Assembly (NCBI GenBank): GCA_947381415.1
Contig: CANCVB010000003.1
Span: 62,001 to 126,000, forward strand
Reading direction: 5' to 3'
Origin: Burkholderiales bacterium
Lineage (GTDB): Bacteria; Pseudomonadota; Gammaproteobacteria; Burkholderiales; Burkholderiaceae_C
Length of the DNA: 64,000 nucleotides
Position numbers and translations under genes: made by a program. Below the pieces are notes generated by a model. The model did no database searches and had not been told where the DNA came from. It was given only the letters and a program-made list of their open reading frames with translations. This document shows, piece by piece, positions 20,770 to 30,735 of the stretch (its first letter is position 1; the number at the start of each line of letters is the position of its first letter).

Positions 20770-21746
20770 AGCTGCTGAGAATACGACGCGAGGCAGGCAG
20801 CCCAAACCGACAACACGGTTTGCGGCAAAGGTGTGGGTTTGGCATACACGCTTTGCTGCCCATCGCCACCCGCAGGGCCAGTGCGCCAAGCGGTGTCAAC
20901 GTTGTAGAGCTGCACATGTGGCAAGCCCAGCGCCACGGCGATGTGGCTGACGCCACTGTCAACACCAATGACACCCACACAAGCCGCCAATCGCTGGGTG
21001 AGTTGGTCCAAGTCACTGCGCGGCCAAACCACTGCACCGGGGCAGGCGCTGGCAATGGCTTGGGCGGTGGACAGTTCCACGTCATTGGCATGGGGCAAGG
21101 CCAATTGAAAACCTTGTTGCTGCAATGCTTGGCCCAGGGTTTGCCAATGTGCCAGCGGCCATTCTTTGTCCTTGCGGGAACTGCCATGCACCAAGGCCAC
21201 GGTCTTTGCCAAGACATCCGGATGCGCTGTGGCTTGCAAGCCTGCTTGCACCTGAGCGGGCAAGGCATAGCCCAGCGCCTGGGCGCAAACATGTCGGCCA
21301 CGGTCAATCGCATGGCTGTGCCAAGCGCAAGGAATCAGAACATCGGCCACCCAGCGGGTGGGCGCTTCATAGCCAGACCCTTGGGTGCGGTTGGCCATGG
21401 CATGGCGTTGGCCGTTGGGGCTCAAGCGAGCCAACTTGGCGACCAAAGCGGATTTGCTCAGGCCTTGCAGATCGATCACGGCGTCATATGCCGTGCTTTG
21501 CAGGTCTTGCTTGAACACGCGCCATGCAGCGCGGGTGTCAGCCCGCCAAAAGCTTTTTCGCCATTGGCGAAGCGCGCAGGGAATCACCCGCTGCACCGCA
21601 GGGCACAGCTTGAGCAAAGGGGCGAAAGCAGGTTCAACCACCCAGTCGATCTGAATGCCAGGGATGCAGGAAACCATGTCCATGGCCGCTGGCAAGCTGT
21701 GCACCACATCCCCCAGCGACGACAGCTTGACCAGCAATACCCTCAA
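20766..21746 (-). CDS. waaC: Lipopolysaccharide heptosyltransferase I, probable TTG start
   Basis: LRVLLVKLSSLGDVVHSLPAAMDM; GVDSGVSHIAVALGLPHVQLYN; TTG at 21746 overlaps the upstream gene's stop (TTGA). Confidence 0.9.
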   Translation of the reverse strand: MRVLLVKLSSLGDVVHSLPAAMDMVSCIPGIQIDWVVEPAFAPLLKLCPAVQRVIPCALRQWRKSFWRADTRAAWRVFKQDLQSTAYDAVIDLQGLSKSALVAKLARLSPNGQRHAMANRTQGSGYEAPTRWVADVLIPCAWHSHAIDRGRHVCAQALGYALPAQVQAGLQATAHPDVLAKTVALVHGSSRKDKEWPLAHWQTLGQALQQQGFQLALPHANDVELSTAQAIASACPGAVVWPRSDLDQLTQRLAACVGVIGVDSGVSHIAVALGLPHVQLYNVDTAWRTGPAGGDGQQSVYAKPTPLPQTVLSVWAACLASYSQQL

Positions 21747-23143
21747 TGCGCCGCCTCTTGCACTTGGGCGTCGGGTTTGACTTGGCGCAACAAGGCCATC
21801 ATGTCGGCCTGGATGCGCTGCAAAGCTGCAGGGCTTTGACCCTCGAAGCGCAGCACCAAGACAGGCGTGGTGTTGGAGGCGCGCACCAAACCAAAACCAT
21901 CCGACCAGTCGATGCGCACACCGTCGATGTCGCACAGCACGGGTTGGTACTGGGGTGAAGGCAAACCTTGGGCTTGCGCGAGTTGGCGCAACTCGGCGGT
22001 GACGCGGTGTGGTTCGCCCTCGGCACAGGCCACATTCAGCTCGGGCGTGGACTGGCTGTTGGGCAAGGCATGCAGCACCGCATTGGCGTCGGGCGAGCGG
22101 CTGAGGATTTCCAGCAAACGGCAACCCGCATAGGTGCCGTCGTCAAAACCATACCAGCGCTCTTTGAAAAACACATGGCCGCTCATCTCGCCGCCCAAGG
22201 GTGATTGGATGGCTTTCATCTGCGCTTTGATCAGCGAGTGGCCAGTTTTGAACATCACGGGTTCACCCCCTGCGGCGCGAATGGCGGGCGCGAGTTGCTG
22301 CGAGCATTTCACGTCAAACACGATCGCACCGCCGGGCACACGGCTCAGCACATCTTGGGCGAACAACATCATTTGGCGATCGGGGTAAATGGTCTGACCA
22401 TCTTGGGTGACGATGCCCAAACGGTCGCCATCGCCGTCAAATGCCAAACCCAATTCAGCGCCTGTGGTTTGCAGTGCCGCGATCAGGTCGCGCAGGTTTT
22501 CGGGTTTGCTGGGGTCGGGGTGGTGGTTGGGGAACTCGCCATCGACCTCGCTGAAGAGTTCAATCACCTCGCAACCTATGGCACGCAAGATGGCCGGTGC
22601 CGAGGCCCCCGCAACGCCATTGCCGCTGTCGACCACGATGCGCATGGGGCGGCTCAGGTGGATGTCTTGCACGATGCGCTCTTGGTAGGCCTGGTGCACG
22701 CTCAGCGCTTGCACAGCGCCGCCCGCTTGCAAGACCCAGGTTTGGTCTTGCATCATCTGACGCAGGCCTTGGATCTCGTCACCATGAATGGCTCGCCCGC
22801 CCATCACCATCTTGAAGCCGTTGTAGTCCTTGGGGTTGTGGCTGCCAGTGATTTGAATGCCGCTGGTGCACAAGGTGTGCGCGGCGAAATACAACTGCGG
22901 CGTGGTGACCATGCCCACATCGATGACCTGCACACCGGCATCGACCAAACCTTGGATGAGCGCTTGCGCCAAAGACGGGCCGCTCAAGCGCCCGTCTCGG
23001 CCCACAGCCACTTGGGTTTCACCTTGCGCCAACGCTTGCGTGCCAAAGGCCCTGCCCAGCGCCAATGCCACCTCAGGGTTGAGTGCGGCAGGAACCACGC
23101 CACGAATGTCGTAAGCTTTGAAAATAGATGCTTCAAGATTCAT
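21743..23143 (-). CDS. Phosphomannomutase/phosphoglucomutase
   Basis: FKAYDIRGVVPAALNPEVALALGRAFG; ITGSHNPKDYNGFKMV; FDGDGDRLGIV. Confidence 0.94.
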   Translation of the reverse strand: MNLEASIFKAYDIRGVVPAALNPEVALALGRAFGTQALAQGETQVAVGRDGRLSGPSLAQALIQGLVDAGVQVIDVGMVTTPQLYFAAHTLCTSGIQITGSHNPKDYNGFKMVMGGRAIHGDEIQGLRQMMQDQTWVLQAGGAVQALSVHQAYQERIVQDIHLSRPMRIVVDSGNGVAGASAPAILRAIGCEVIELFSEVDGEFPNHHPDPSKPENLRDLIAALQTTGAELGLAFDGDGDRLGIVTQDGQTIYPDRQMMLFAQDVLSRVPGGAIVFDVKCSQQLAPAIRAAGGEPVMFKTGHSLIKAQMKAIQSPLGGEMSGHVFFKERWYGFDDGTYAGCRLLEILSRSPDANAVLHALPNSQSTPELNVACAEGEPHRVTAELRQLAQAQGLPSPQYQPVLCDIDGVRIDWSDGFGLVRASNTTPVLVLRFEGQSPAALQRIQADMMALLRQVKPDAQVQEAAH

Positions 23144-23223
23144 TGCATCATTGTAGAAGCTGCGAATCTTTGAGACCGACATCTTGACATCGTATGATGA
23201 ACCTCAACGACAAACCCCAACCC

Positions 23224-23742
23224 ATGCTCTCGACTTCTGCACACGCCCCTTTTCTTGCCAACGCTTGGCAAATGCCGATCAACTCGCCGCTCGGTCCATT
23301 GAGCTTGGTCGCCAGTGAAAAAGGTTTGTGTGGCGTTTGGTTTGACGACCAGGCACACAAACCCGATTTGCGTCATCTCCCATGGGGCCCTTCGCAACAT
23401 TGGTTGCGCTTGGCCAAATCGCAATTGGCAGATTATTTTGCTGGCAAGCGCTCTGCGTTTGATGTCCCGCTCGACTTCGCCATAGGCAGCGAGTTTCAGC
23501 AACGTGTCTGGCGTTCTTTGCTGCAAATTCCCTATGGCCGTTATTCCACTTATGGTGAACTGGCGCAACACCTTGGTCAAGCCCAAGCCGCGCGTGCCGT
23601 AGGCATGGCGGTTGGGCGCAACCCCTTGAGCATTGTTGTGCCTTGCCACCGCGTGGTCGGCGCCAATGGTGCATTGACTGGCTATGCCGGTGGTTTGTGG
23701 CGCAAGATGGATTTGCTGCAACGTGAAGGCACGCTTTTGTGA
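23224..23742 (+). CDS. ogt: Methylated-DNA--[protein]-cysteine S-methyltransferase
   Basis: NPLSIVVPCHRVVGANGALTGYAGGLWRK active-site motif. Confidence 0.94.
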   Translation: MLSTSAHAPFLANAWQMPINSPLGPLSLVASEKGLCGVWFDDQAHKPDLRHLPWGPSQHWLRLAKSQLADYFAGKRSAFDVPLDFAIGSEFQQRVWRSLLQIPYGRYSTYGELAQHLGQAQAARAVGMAVGRNPLSIVVPCHRVVGANGALTGYAGGLWRKMDLLQREGTLL

Positions 23743-24635
23743 CCGATGCCCTGCGGTGGCGCCAGTGGCTGCCTGAGTTTGTATTGCTGGGTGTGATTTG
23801 GGGCTCCTCCTTCCTATTCATGCGTTTGACCTCGCAAGAATTTGGCAGTTGGTCCACCGCTTGGTTGAGGGTGAGTGTGGCGTGGTTGACCTTGCTGCCG
23901 TTTTTGCTGTGGCAAGGACAGCTTCAACATTTGCGCCAACACTGGCGGCGCATTTTGCCCATGGGCGTGGTGAATTCAGGTATTCCGTTTATTTGCTATG
24001 CCTATGCGGTCATGTCTATCACGACCGGTTTGTCATCCATACTGAACTCCACCACGCCACTGTTTGGGGCATTGATTGCCTGGGTGTGGTTCAAGCAACG
24101 CCCAGGGCGTTCACGTGGTTTGGGCTTGCTGTTGGGCTTTGCCGGCGCGGTGCTGCTGGCCGTCACCATGCCAGGTGGCGTGTCTTTCAAACCCGGCGGC
24201 TCGGGCTGGGCGGTACTGGCTTGCCTGCTGGCCACCACCTGTTATGGCCTGAGCACCCATTATTCGCAACGCTTTTTGGGCGGCATACCCACCATGACCA
24301 TTGCTGCAGGCAGTCAACTCGGGGCATGCTTGGTGCTGGCTTTGCCTGGCCTGTGGTTTTGGCCGACTGAATGGCCCAGTGACAGCGCTTGGTGGAGTTT
24401 GTTGATGATTGGCGTGGTGTGCACGGGTCTGGCCTATGTGCTGTATTTCCGCTTGATTGCCAAGGTGGGTGCATCCCGCACGATGACGGTGACCTATTTG
24501 ATTCCGCTGTTTGCCAACCTGATTGGCATTGCTTTCTTGAACGAAACCATCACGCCTTGGGTGATTCTTTGCGCAGCCATGGTTTTAACCGGCACCGCCT
24601 TGGCAGCCGGTCTGGTCAAGCTACCCAGCACCTAG
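23739..24635 (+). CDS. EamA/DMT-family transporter
   Basis: About 10 TMs; two EamA-like repeats; GTG start overlapping the ogt stop. Confidence 0.9.
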   Translation: MTDALRWRQWLPEFVLLGVIWGSSFLFMRLTSQEFGSWSTAWLRVSVAWLTLLPFLLWQGQLQHLRQHWRRILPMGVVNSGIPFICYAYAVMSITTGLSSILNSTTPLFGALIAWVWFKQRPGRSRGLGLLLGFAGAVLLAVTMPGGVSFKPGGSGWAVLACLLATTCYGLSTHYSQRFLGGIPTMTIAAGSQLGACLVLALPGLWFWPTEWPSDSAWWSLLMIGVVCTGLAYVLYFRLIAKVGASRTMTVTYLIPLFANLIGIAFLNETITPWVILCAAMVLTGTALAAGLVKLPST

Positions 24636-24647
24636 ACCCTGCCAGGC

Positions 24648-25493
24648 TCAAGCGCGAAGTTGTTGCATCAACAAGCCATGCAAGTGCGAGCCAGGCTTGG
24701 CCAATTCGTTGACGATGCTGAAGTGGTGCAAGCCCGGTAAATCTTCCACCAAGGGCACCCGCTGATGGCCCCAAGCCTCTTGAATCAGGTGGTTGTGTCG
24801 AATAAATGCATCGCTTTCCAACGCCCCAGCCACGCTGATCAAACTGCCTGTGGTTGGCGCAGGCATCCATGCGGGGCTACAACGCAACACTTGGGCCTCG
24901 GTCAAATGCAGGGATGACTGCAACATGGGCGAGCGCATCACGCTGTCCAACTCGTACAAGCCCGAAATCGACAAAGCGGTTTTCACCAGGTCAGTGGGCA
25001 AATCCGATTGGCAGTCGTGCCACTGGCAAGCCAACATCATGGCGGTCAAATGACCGCCTGCACTGTGCCCTGCAACATGGATACGCGCGGGATCCCCTCC
25101 CCATTGACCGATATAGCGCCACACCCACGCCAGCGCCTTGACCATTTGCATCACGATGTCAGGAAGCGTCACCGCAGGACACAGTGCGTAATTGGGCACC
25201 ACCACACACGCGCCTTGTGCCACCAAAGCGGGGGCGATAAAGGAATGGTCGGATTTATCGAGGGACCGCCAGTAGCCGCCATGGATGAACACCACCACCG
25301 GTGCGTTGGCATGGTCGGCGGGAAAAATATCCAAGGTCTCGCTCGGCCCAGCGCCATAGGAAACATCGGTCAAACCACCCAATGTGGCCCGCGCTGCCGC
25401 CGAGTCATCCGCCCACTGGGTGAAATACTGAGCAAAATCGGGCACGCGTGCCCGATTGTTGTACATCTGATCGAAGTGATCCGGCGACAACAA
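24648..25493 (-). CDS. Alpha/beta hydrolase (kynurenine-formamidase/esterase-like)
   Basis: VVFIHGGYWRSLDKSDHSFIAP (HGGYW), HVAGHSAGGHLTAMML nucleophile elbow, GLHHFSI catalytic His. Confidence 0.87.
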   Translation of the reverse strand: MLSPDHFDQMYNNRARVPDFAQYFTQWADDSAAARATLGGLTDVSYGAGPSETLDIFPADHANAPVVVFIHGGYWRSLDKSDHSFIAPALVAQGACVVVPNYALCPAVTLPDIVMQMVKALAWVWRYIGQWGGDPARIHVAGHSAGGHLTAMMLACQWHDCQSDLPTDLVKTALSISGLYELDSVMRSPMLQSSLHLTEAQVLRCSPAWMPAPTTGSLISVAGALESDAFIRHNHLIQEAWGHQRVPLVEDLPGLHHFSIVNELAKPGSHLHGLLMQQLRA

Positions 25494-25499
25494 AGCGGT

Positions 25500-25931
25500 T
25501 TACTTGTTGGTTTGTGCTTGGCGAATGGCCGTGTTGGCTTCGGTGCTGGCATTGCCACCGGCAGGGTTTTGGATCACCAAGCCGAGCAAACGAGCGCCAT
25601 GCTCCACGGCGATGGAGCCATAGGAAATATCGCCATGCACCACCGAGTCTTTATGGAATTCGACCCGTTCTGAGGCGTAAATATTGCCCTCGACTTTGCC
25701 AGCCACCATCACGCGATGGGCTGTGACGTCTCCCGACACCTCGCCACTGGCACCAATGGCGACAGTGACTTTGTGTTCTTTGGTGGTTTCAATATTGCCC
25801 ACCACTTTGCCGTCAATGCGCACGCTGTCGAGCAACACCAAGCGCCCGTAAATTTGGGTGGTGCGACCAATAAGGGTTTCAAAACGTTCTTGCGAACTGG
25901 CCAAAGGCTTGTCGCGCAGTTTTTCGAACAT
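25500..25931 (-). CDS. Bactofilin family (polymer-forming cytoskeletal) protein
   Basis: LIGRTTQIYGRLVLLDSVRIDGKVVGNIETTKEHKVTVAIGASGEVSGDVTAHRVMVAGKVEGNIYA beta-helix repeats. Confidence 0.92.
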   Translation of the reverse strand: MFEKLRDKPLASSQERFETLIGRTTQIYGRLVLLDSVRIDGKVVGNIETTKEHKVTVAIGASGEVSGDVTAHRVMVAGKVEGNIYASERVEFHKDSVVHGDISYGSIAVEHGARLLGLVIQNPAGGNASTEANTAIRQAQTNK

Positions 25932-25951
25932 GGGAGGCTCCGGTAAAGGGG

Positions 25952-26881
25952 TTAGCTAGATCCTAAAGGCAGGACTTGTGCAGGGTTGATGACCCTGTCT
26001 TTGTTAAAGACTTCGTAATGCAAATGGGGTCCTGTTGAGCGCCCTGTGCTGCCGACCTCGCCCAAAACACCGCCCCGCTCCACCACGTCACCGACTTGGG
26101 CGATACGCTTGCTGAGATGGGCGTAACGGGTGGCAAAACCTTCGGCATGGTGGACTTCAATGACATTGCCGTAGCTGGGATCCCAGGCTGAACGGGTAAC
26201 TGTGCCTTGTGCGGTAGCCACCACCAACGTGCCTATAGGCGCGGTGAAGTCCAAGCCTTCGTGCATGGCCAAGCCACCGGTGAAAGGGTCATTGCGGATA
26301 CCAAAACCACTGGTGATACGGAAGTCTCCGCGTACCGGCAAAGCTGTCGGCAGGGAATGCAACCAATCCAGCTGCTTTTCCCAATGGGAATGCAACTCCG
26401 CCACAGCGGTCTGGGTTTGCAGGAATTCTTGCAGCGTTTGGTCGAATTCGATGCCCAAAGGCTGGCGGATAAAAGAAGAGAAAGGCCTGGGGGCCACCAA
26501 GGGACCGCCCTTGTTTTCGTCTTTGCGATTGATTTTGTCGCGCACCACCGAGGGGGTAGCCATTTCCATGAAACGGTTTTTCATGGTTTCAAGCTGGCGT
26601 ATTTCGGTGACGGTGTTGTGCATGGACTCGCGCAGTTGACTCAAGTGGTCACGGTAAACCGACTCCATGCGCTTTTGTTCTGCTTCGGTGGTCACGCCAC
26701 CAATACTGCGAGCGAGGTCGGGGTTGTACTCAACCGCGATCTTGAAACCCACAAAATGCAACAGGAAACCCGCGCTGAGCAAAAACAGCGCAACCACGAC
26801 AGACGTCATCAACACCGTGCGAAAGGTGATGGATATCGTCCTGACATTTCCCGTGGGCCCTGAAAGCCACATCAATTGCAT
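25952..26881 (-). CDS. M23 family metallopeptidase (LytM), membrane anchored
   Basis: N-terminal TM; GLDFTAPIGTLVVATAQGTVTRSAWDPSYGNVIEVHHAEGFATRYAHLSKR; GSTGRSTGPHLHYEV. Confidence 0.94.
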   Translation of the reverse strand: MQLMWLSGPTGNVRTISITFRTVLMTSVVVALFLLSAGFLLHFVGFKIAVEYNPDLARSIGGVTTEAEQKRMESVYRDHLSQLRESMHNTVTEIRQLETMKNRFMEMATPSVVRDKINRKDENKGGPLVAPRPFSSFIRQPLGIEFDQTLQEFLQTQTAVAELHSHWEKQLDWLHSLPTALPVRGDFRITSGFGIRNDPFTGGLAMHEGLDFTAPIGTLVVATAQGTVTRSAWDPSYGNVIEVHHAEGFATRYAHLSKRIAQVGDVVERGGVLGEVGSTGRSTGPHLHYEVFNKDRVINPAQVLPLGSS

Positions 26882-27010
26882 AAGTCGTCCCTGTGTGTGC
26901 CTGTCCAGAAACAGGATCGCCATTCTAGGCCCAGAGCTTGAGGGCTCCAAGCAAAAAAAAGCCCCAAAACGCTACAAATACACCACAAAGTATTCAAAAA
27001 ATAAGGGTAT

Positions 27011-27817
27011 TTACCCCCAAAACCGGCTGATCCAGCCGCTAAAGAACCACACTGCGGTCAAGTTGGTCAGCCAAGCCCAGAAAAAACGGTTCAAGCCAAA
27101 AAACCAAAACACCAAAAAATGAAAAACCGCGGCGATGGCAGTAAAACCCAGCACCCAATCGGGCTGCAGCAATACCAAGGGAAACACCGCTTCCCACAAA
27201 ATGAAAGCCCAACTGCACAGCAAAGCCACCAAGGGTTTGCGAAACAAGCTGTCTGGCGACAAAGGGCCGTATAGGCCACCATTGAGGAAAACGGTGAGCG
27301 CTCGCCCACTTCTCCACTCGGGTTGCAGCAATTTAATCCAGCCAGAGACAAAATAAGAACTCAGGGTGTAAATCGCGATGTACGACAGGCCCAGGGCCCA
27401 ACCAAGGCCATGTCCCGCCCATAGCGTCACCACTTGTGCAATCAAGATACCAGTGACCGCCACCAAGGTCATGAAGTCGCTTCCGCCATTGAAGGCCCCT
27501 CGCCAGCGCAGCAACAGCAATACATTGCCCATAAATAGTACCAAGGCCAGGCCCAAGCTCGCACCCTGAAGCAGCAAGACCAGTGCGGCCAAAGCACGAA
27601 CCCACAATTGCACACGGTAAGCCGCAGGCTGGAACAGCCGGTCTAAGAGGCTGCCTACCCAAGCCGGTTGGGCAGGAATGTCAGCACGCTGAACCGGCCA
27701 AGACCACACACCTTGGGGGTCAGAACTGCCAGCAATTCGCAGGTATTCCGCCACCTGCATCAGCAAACTGAGGCCACACAAGACTTCCAGACAGCGAACC
27801 ACGGTATCGCCATTCAT
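27011..27817 (-). CDS. Polytopic membrane protein, unknown function (HTTM/DoxX-like appearance)
   Basis: 268 aa, multiple hydrophobic segments; NGGSDFMTLVAVTGILIAQ, FGLNRFFWAWL. Confidence 0.7.
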   Translation of the reverse strand: MNGDTVVRCLEVLCGLSLLMQVAEYLRIAGSSDPQGVWSWPVQRADIPAQPAWVGSLLDRLFQPAAYRVQLWVRALAALVLLLQGASLGLALVLFMGNVLLLLRWRGAFNGGSDFMTLVAVTGILIAQVVTLWAGHGLGWALGLSYIAIYTLSSYFVSGWIKLLQPEWRSGRALTVFLNGGLYGPLSPDSLFRKPLVALLCSWAFILWEAVFPLVLLQPDWVLGFTAIAAVFHFLVFWFFGLNRFFWAWLTNLTAVWFFSGWISRFWG

Positions 27818-28317
27818 AACGGCATCTCCGGACTGCGCAACACGGTATCGCTTTGTGCATAGCCCTCGGGAGTGGGTCGCTCCAGTCGCAGTTCAAATTG
27901 GTAGGCACCCTCACCCTTGCGCTGTCGTGCAGCTTGGGCGGCCAAACGGCACACCAGTTGGTAACTGACCAAAGGACGGGCATCGGCGCCCTCACCCAAC
28001 TCTTTGACGTCACTGGACAAATGGTCCACCAGGTTTTGCTGCGCCAGCAGCAGGTTGCCATGCGGGTTGTGCAGCACATCCCATAACTGGCGCTGCCGGC
28101 GAGGGTAAATCCATTGCCAATCGCTCCACTGCTGCAGGCTGTCTTGAAAGCGCACATACAAATGGGGGACAGGGCCGACTTTGTGAAAAAACTGCCAATT
28201 CGGGAAGAAGGCTCGAAGCAAAAACAACCATGGCCCACGCACGGTGTGTTGTCGATAAACCAAGGAGACACCCAACACCACAAAATAGGCCAGCAGCAAC
28301 CCAAGGGCTGTTTCCAT
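27814..28317 (-). CDS. Hypothetical protein with N-terminal TM
   Basis: METALGLLLAYFVVLGVSLVYRQ...; 4-bp overlap with downstream membrane protein gene. Confidence 0.65.
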   Translation of the reverse strand: METALGLLLAYFVVLGVSLVYRQHTVRGPWLFLLRAFFPNWQFFHKVGPVPHLYVRFQDSLQQWSDWQWIYPRRQRQLWDVLHNPHGNLLLAQQNLVDHLSSDVKELGEGADARPLVSYQLVCRLAAQAARQRKGEGAYQFELRLERPTPEGYAQSDTVLRSPEMPL

Positions 28318-28438
28318 GCAATGCTCCTCTGTCAGCTTCAGCAGATTGTCACGGAATTCAAGCCGCCGTCCTGCGCACCGTTTAGACAAGCGTGTAAAGT
28401 CCTGCCTTTCGTCGACAGACCTGTGTTTTCTTTGGTAA

Positions 28439-29188
28439 ATGCCTATGAGCTCTCGAACCCCAGCCCCCGCCTTGTCTTTTGAAATCAAAAGCGCCTCTTT
28501 GCCATTGGTGTCTTTTGTCGTCAAAAGCGCAGACCTCCGTGTGCTGGCGCAAGATTTGCAAACGCGTCTGGGAGATACCCCCGATTTTTTTGACAACGAC
28601 CCCGTCCTGATCGATTTGCAACATTTGGACAGTCAAACCGGCCCGTTGGACTTACCGGCCATGCTGCATCTCTTGCGTAGCTTTCGGATGAACCCCGTGG
28701 CTTTGCGCCCGAGTAACGCAGCACATGAAGCTGCAGCCACCTTGGCTGGTCTGTTCGTCACAGCAGAAGCCCGGACCTTGCCGCCCAGCGTAAGCACACA
28801 AGAAGTGGTGCGTGAGGTGGAAGTCATACGTGAAGTGGTACGCGAAGTTGCCAGCGGCGGCAGCGCCATGGTGGTAGACAAGCCCTTGCGCTCAGGCCAG
28901 CATGTCTATGCCAAGGGCCGCGATTTGGTGGTGCTGTCCATGGTCAACCCAGGCGCCGAAATCATGGCGGATGGTCACATCCATGTGTATGCACCTTTGC
29001 GTGGCAAAGCGATCGCAGGTGCCAAGGGCGACACCTCAGCGCGTATCTTTACAAGCAGTTTGGAAGCCGAGTTGCTGTCCATCGCCGGGGTTTACCGTAC
29101 CAGCGATATGCCACTGCCCAAAGAAGTGTTGGGCAAGCCAGCGCAAGTTTGCTTGGCCGACGACAAGCTGGTGATGCAAGCCTTGTAA
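28439..29188 (+). CDS. minC: Septum site-determining protein MinC
   Basis: C-terminal GQHVYAKGRDLVVLSMVNPGAEIMADGHIHVYAPLRGKAIAGAKGD; upstream of minD. Confidence 0.96.
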   Translation: MPMSSRTPAPALSFEIKSASLPLVSFVVKSADLRVLAQDLQTRLGDTPDFFDNDPVLIDLQHLDSQTGPLDLPAMLHLLRSFRMNPVALRPSNAAHEAAATLAGLFVTAEARTLPPSVSTQEVVREVEVIREVVREVASGGSAMVVDKPLRSGQHVYAKGRDLVVLSMVNPGAEIMADGHIHVYAPLRGKAIAGAKGDTSARIFTSSLEAELLSIAGVYRTSDMPLPKEVLGKPAQVCLADDKLVMQAL

Positions 29189-29258
29189 ACTCTTAACTTC
29201 ACTGCACTTGACTCAGCTGTCATAGCCAGTGTTTTCAATCAATCAAGGATTTGTTTAG

Positions 29259-30074
29259 ATGACGAAAATTGTCGTGGTGACCTCGGGTAAAGGCGGAGTG
29301 GGCAAAACCACCACAAGTGCCAGTTTTGCATCAGGTTTGGCCTTGCGAGGCCAAAAAACTGTGGTGATTGACTTTGATGTGGGCTTGCGCAACCTTGACC
29401 TGATCATGGGTTGCGAGCGGCGCGTGGTTTACGACTTTGTCAATGTCATCAACGGCGAAGCCAGCTTGAACCAAGCACTGATCAAAGACAAGCATTCCGA
29501 CAATTTGTATGTACTGGCCGCCTCCCAAACCCGCGACAAAGAAGCCTTGACGCTAGAGGGTGTCGAACGTGTACTGCAAGAACTCACCGGCATGGGTTTT
29601 GACTTCATCGTCTGTGATTCACCCGCTGGCATTGAAACGGGTGCCATGATGGCCATGCACTTTGCCGATGAGGCCTTGGTCGTGACCAATCCCGAAGTGT
29701 CCTCGGTACGTGACTCAGACCGTATTTTGGGCATGCTCAGCAGCCGTACCCTGCGCGCAATTCAAGGCCAAGAACCCATCAAAGAACACTTGCTGATCAC
29801 GCGTTACAACCCCAATCGCGTGCTTGAAGGTCAGATGCTGTCGTTGGAAGACATCCAAGACATCTTGCGCATTCCCCTGATTGGTGTCATTCCAGAATCA
29901 GAGGATGTCTTGCAAGCTTCCAACCAAGGCTTGCCAGCGGTACTGCTGGATAAGAGCGATGTGGCCGAGGCCTACAAAGACGTCATTGATCGGTTTTTAG
30001 GCAACGACGTTCCATTGCGCTTTACCGAGGCCATCAAACCCGGTCTGTTGCAACGCATGTTTGGGCGGAGATAA
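29259..30074 (+). CDS. minD: Septum site-determining ATPase MinD
   Basis: [28 protein letters not shown] deviant Walker A; C-terminal amphipathic LLQRMFGRR. Confidence 0.98.
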   Translation: MTKIVVVTSGKGGVGKTTTSASFASGLALRGQKTVVIDFDVGLRNLDLIMGCERRVVYDFVNVINGEASLNQALIKDKHSDNLYVLAASQTRDKEALTLEGVERVLQELTGMGFDFIVCDSPAGIETGAMMAMHFADEALVVTNPEVSSVRDSDRILGMLSSRTLRAIQGQEPIKEHLLITRYNPNRVLEGQMLSLEDIQDILRIPLIGVIPESEDVLQASNQGLPAVLLDKSDVAEAYKDVIDRFLGNDVPLRFTEAIKPGLLQRMFGRR

Positions 30075-30078
30075 GCCC

Positions 30079-30339
30079 ATGTCGTTTTTGTCTTTCCTGA
30101 TCGGCGAAAAGAAGAAAACCGCCAGCGTCGCCAAAGAGCGCTTGCAAATCATTTTGGCCCATGAGCGCTCTGGCCGCTCTGCCCACCAGCCCGACTATTT
30201 GCCAGACTTGCAACGAGACTTGATTGCGGTTTTGTCGAAATACGTCAACATCAATCCAGACGACATCAAGGTCAACTTGGAGCGCCAAGACAACCTTGAA
30301 GTGCTGGAAGTGAAAATCGAATTGCCCGACGCTCGCTAG
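30079..30339 (+). CDS. minE: Cell division topological specificity factor MinE
   Basis: [33 protein letters not shown]. Confidence 0.97.
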   Translation: MSFLSFLIGEKKKTASVAKERLQIILAHERSGRSAHQPDYLPDLQRDLIAVLSKYVNINPDDIKVNLERQDNLEVLEVKIELPDAR

Positions 30340-30354
30340 CGCGTCACGCTTATT

Positions 30355-30735
30355 TCACTTGGGGAGTTTGCCGCCACTTTTGAGGCATTCATCGATGGTT
30401 TTGAACTCGGTGAATTTCTTGGTGCGCGCATAGCTTGGGCTTTTGTCATCGTGACAAATACCGCTTTCCGATTTTTTCACCACCGGCGCAGCAGGCGTTG
30501 CAGCGGCTTGCCCCGCAGGCAATTTGCCACCGCTTTTCACGCATTCATCCACCGAGGCAAACGCTGTGAATTTCTTGGTATTGCCATAAGAGGCTGAGCC
30601 TTTTTCATGGCAAATACCAGCGTCTGATTTTTTCACAGCAGGTTCTGCAGCTGCGTCCTTTTTGTCTGCGGCCTGCACAAGCGCAGATCCCAAGACCAAA
30701 GACAACAAGAGGGAAGACATTTTGAGGTTCAGCAT
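30355..30735 (-). CDS. Small secreted protein with two ~40-aa Cys-containing repeats
   Basis: Signal peptide; repeats VKKSDAGICHEKGSASYGNTKKFTAFASVDECVKSGGKLP and VKKSESGICHDDKSPSYARTKKFTEFKTIDECLKSGGKLP. Confidence 0.75.
   Translation of the reverse strand: MLNLKMSSLLLSLVLGSALVQAADKKDAAAEPAVKKSDAGICHEKGSASYGNTKKFTAFASVDECVKSGGKLPAGQAAATPAAPVVKKSESGICHDDKSPSYARTKKFTEFKTIDECLKSGGKLPK

Noticed and set aside
20820-21839. 339-aa plus-strand ORF opposite waaC
   Set aside because: No motifs; opposite a clear heptosyltransferase.
22205-23173. 322-aa antisense ORF over phosphomannomutase
   Set aside because: Sense strand has all mutase motifs; the antisense product is His/Gln-rich noise.
27005-27016. 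GGGTA-TT-TACCC palindrome at the end of the membrane protein gene
   Set aside because: Short (5-bp arms), isolated, no second copy noticed; likely chance.
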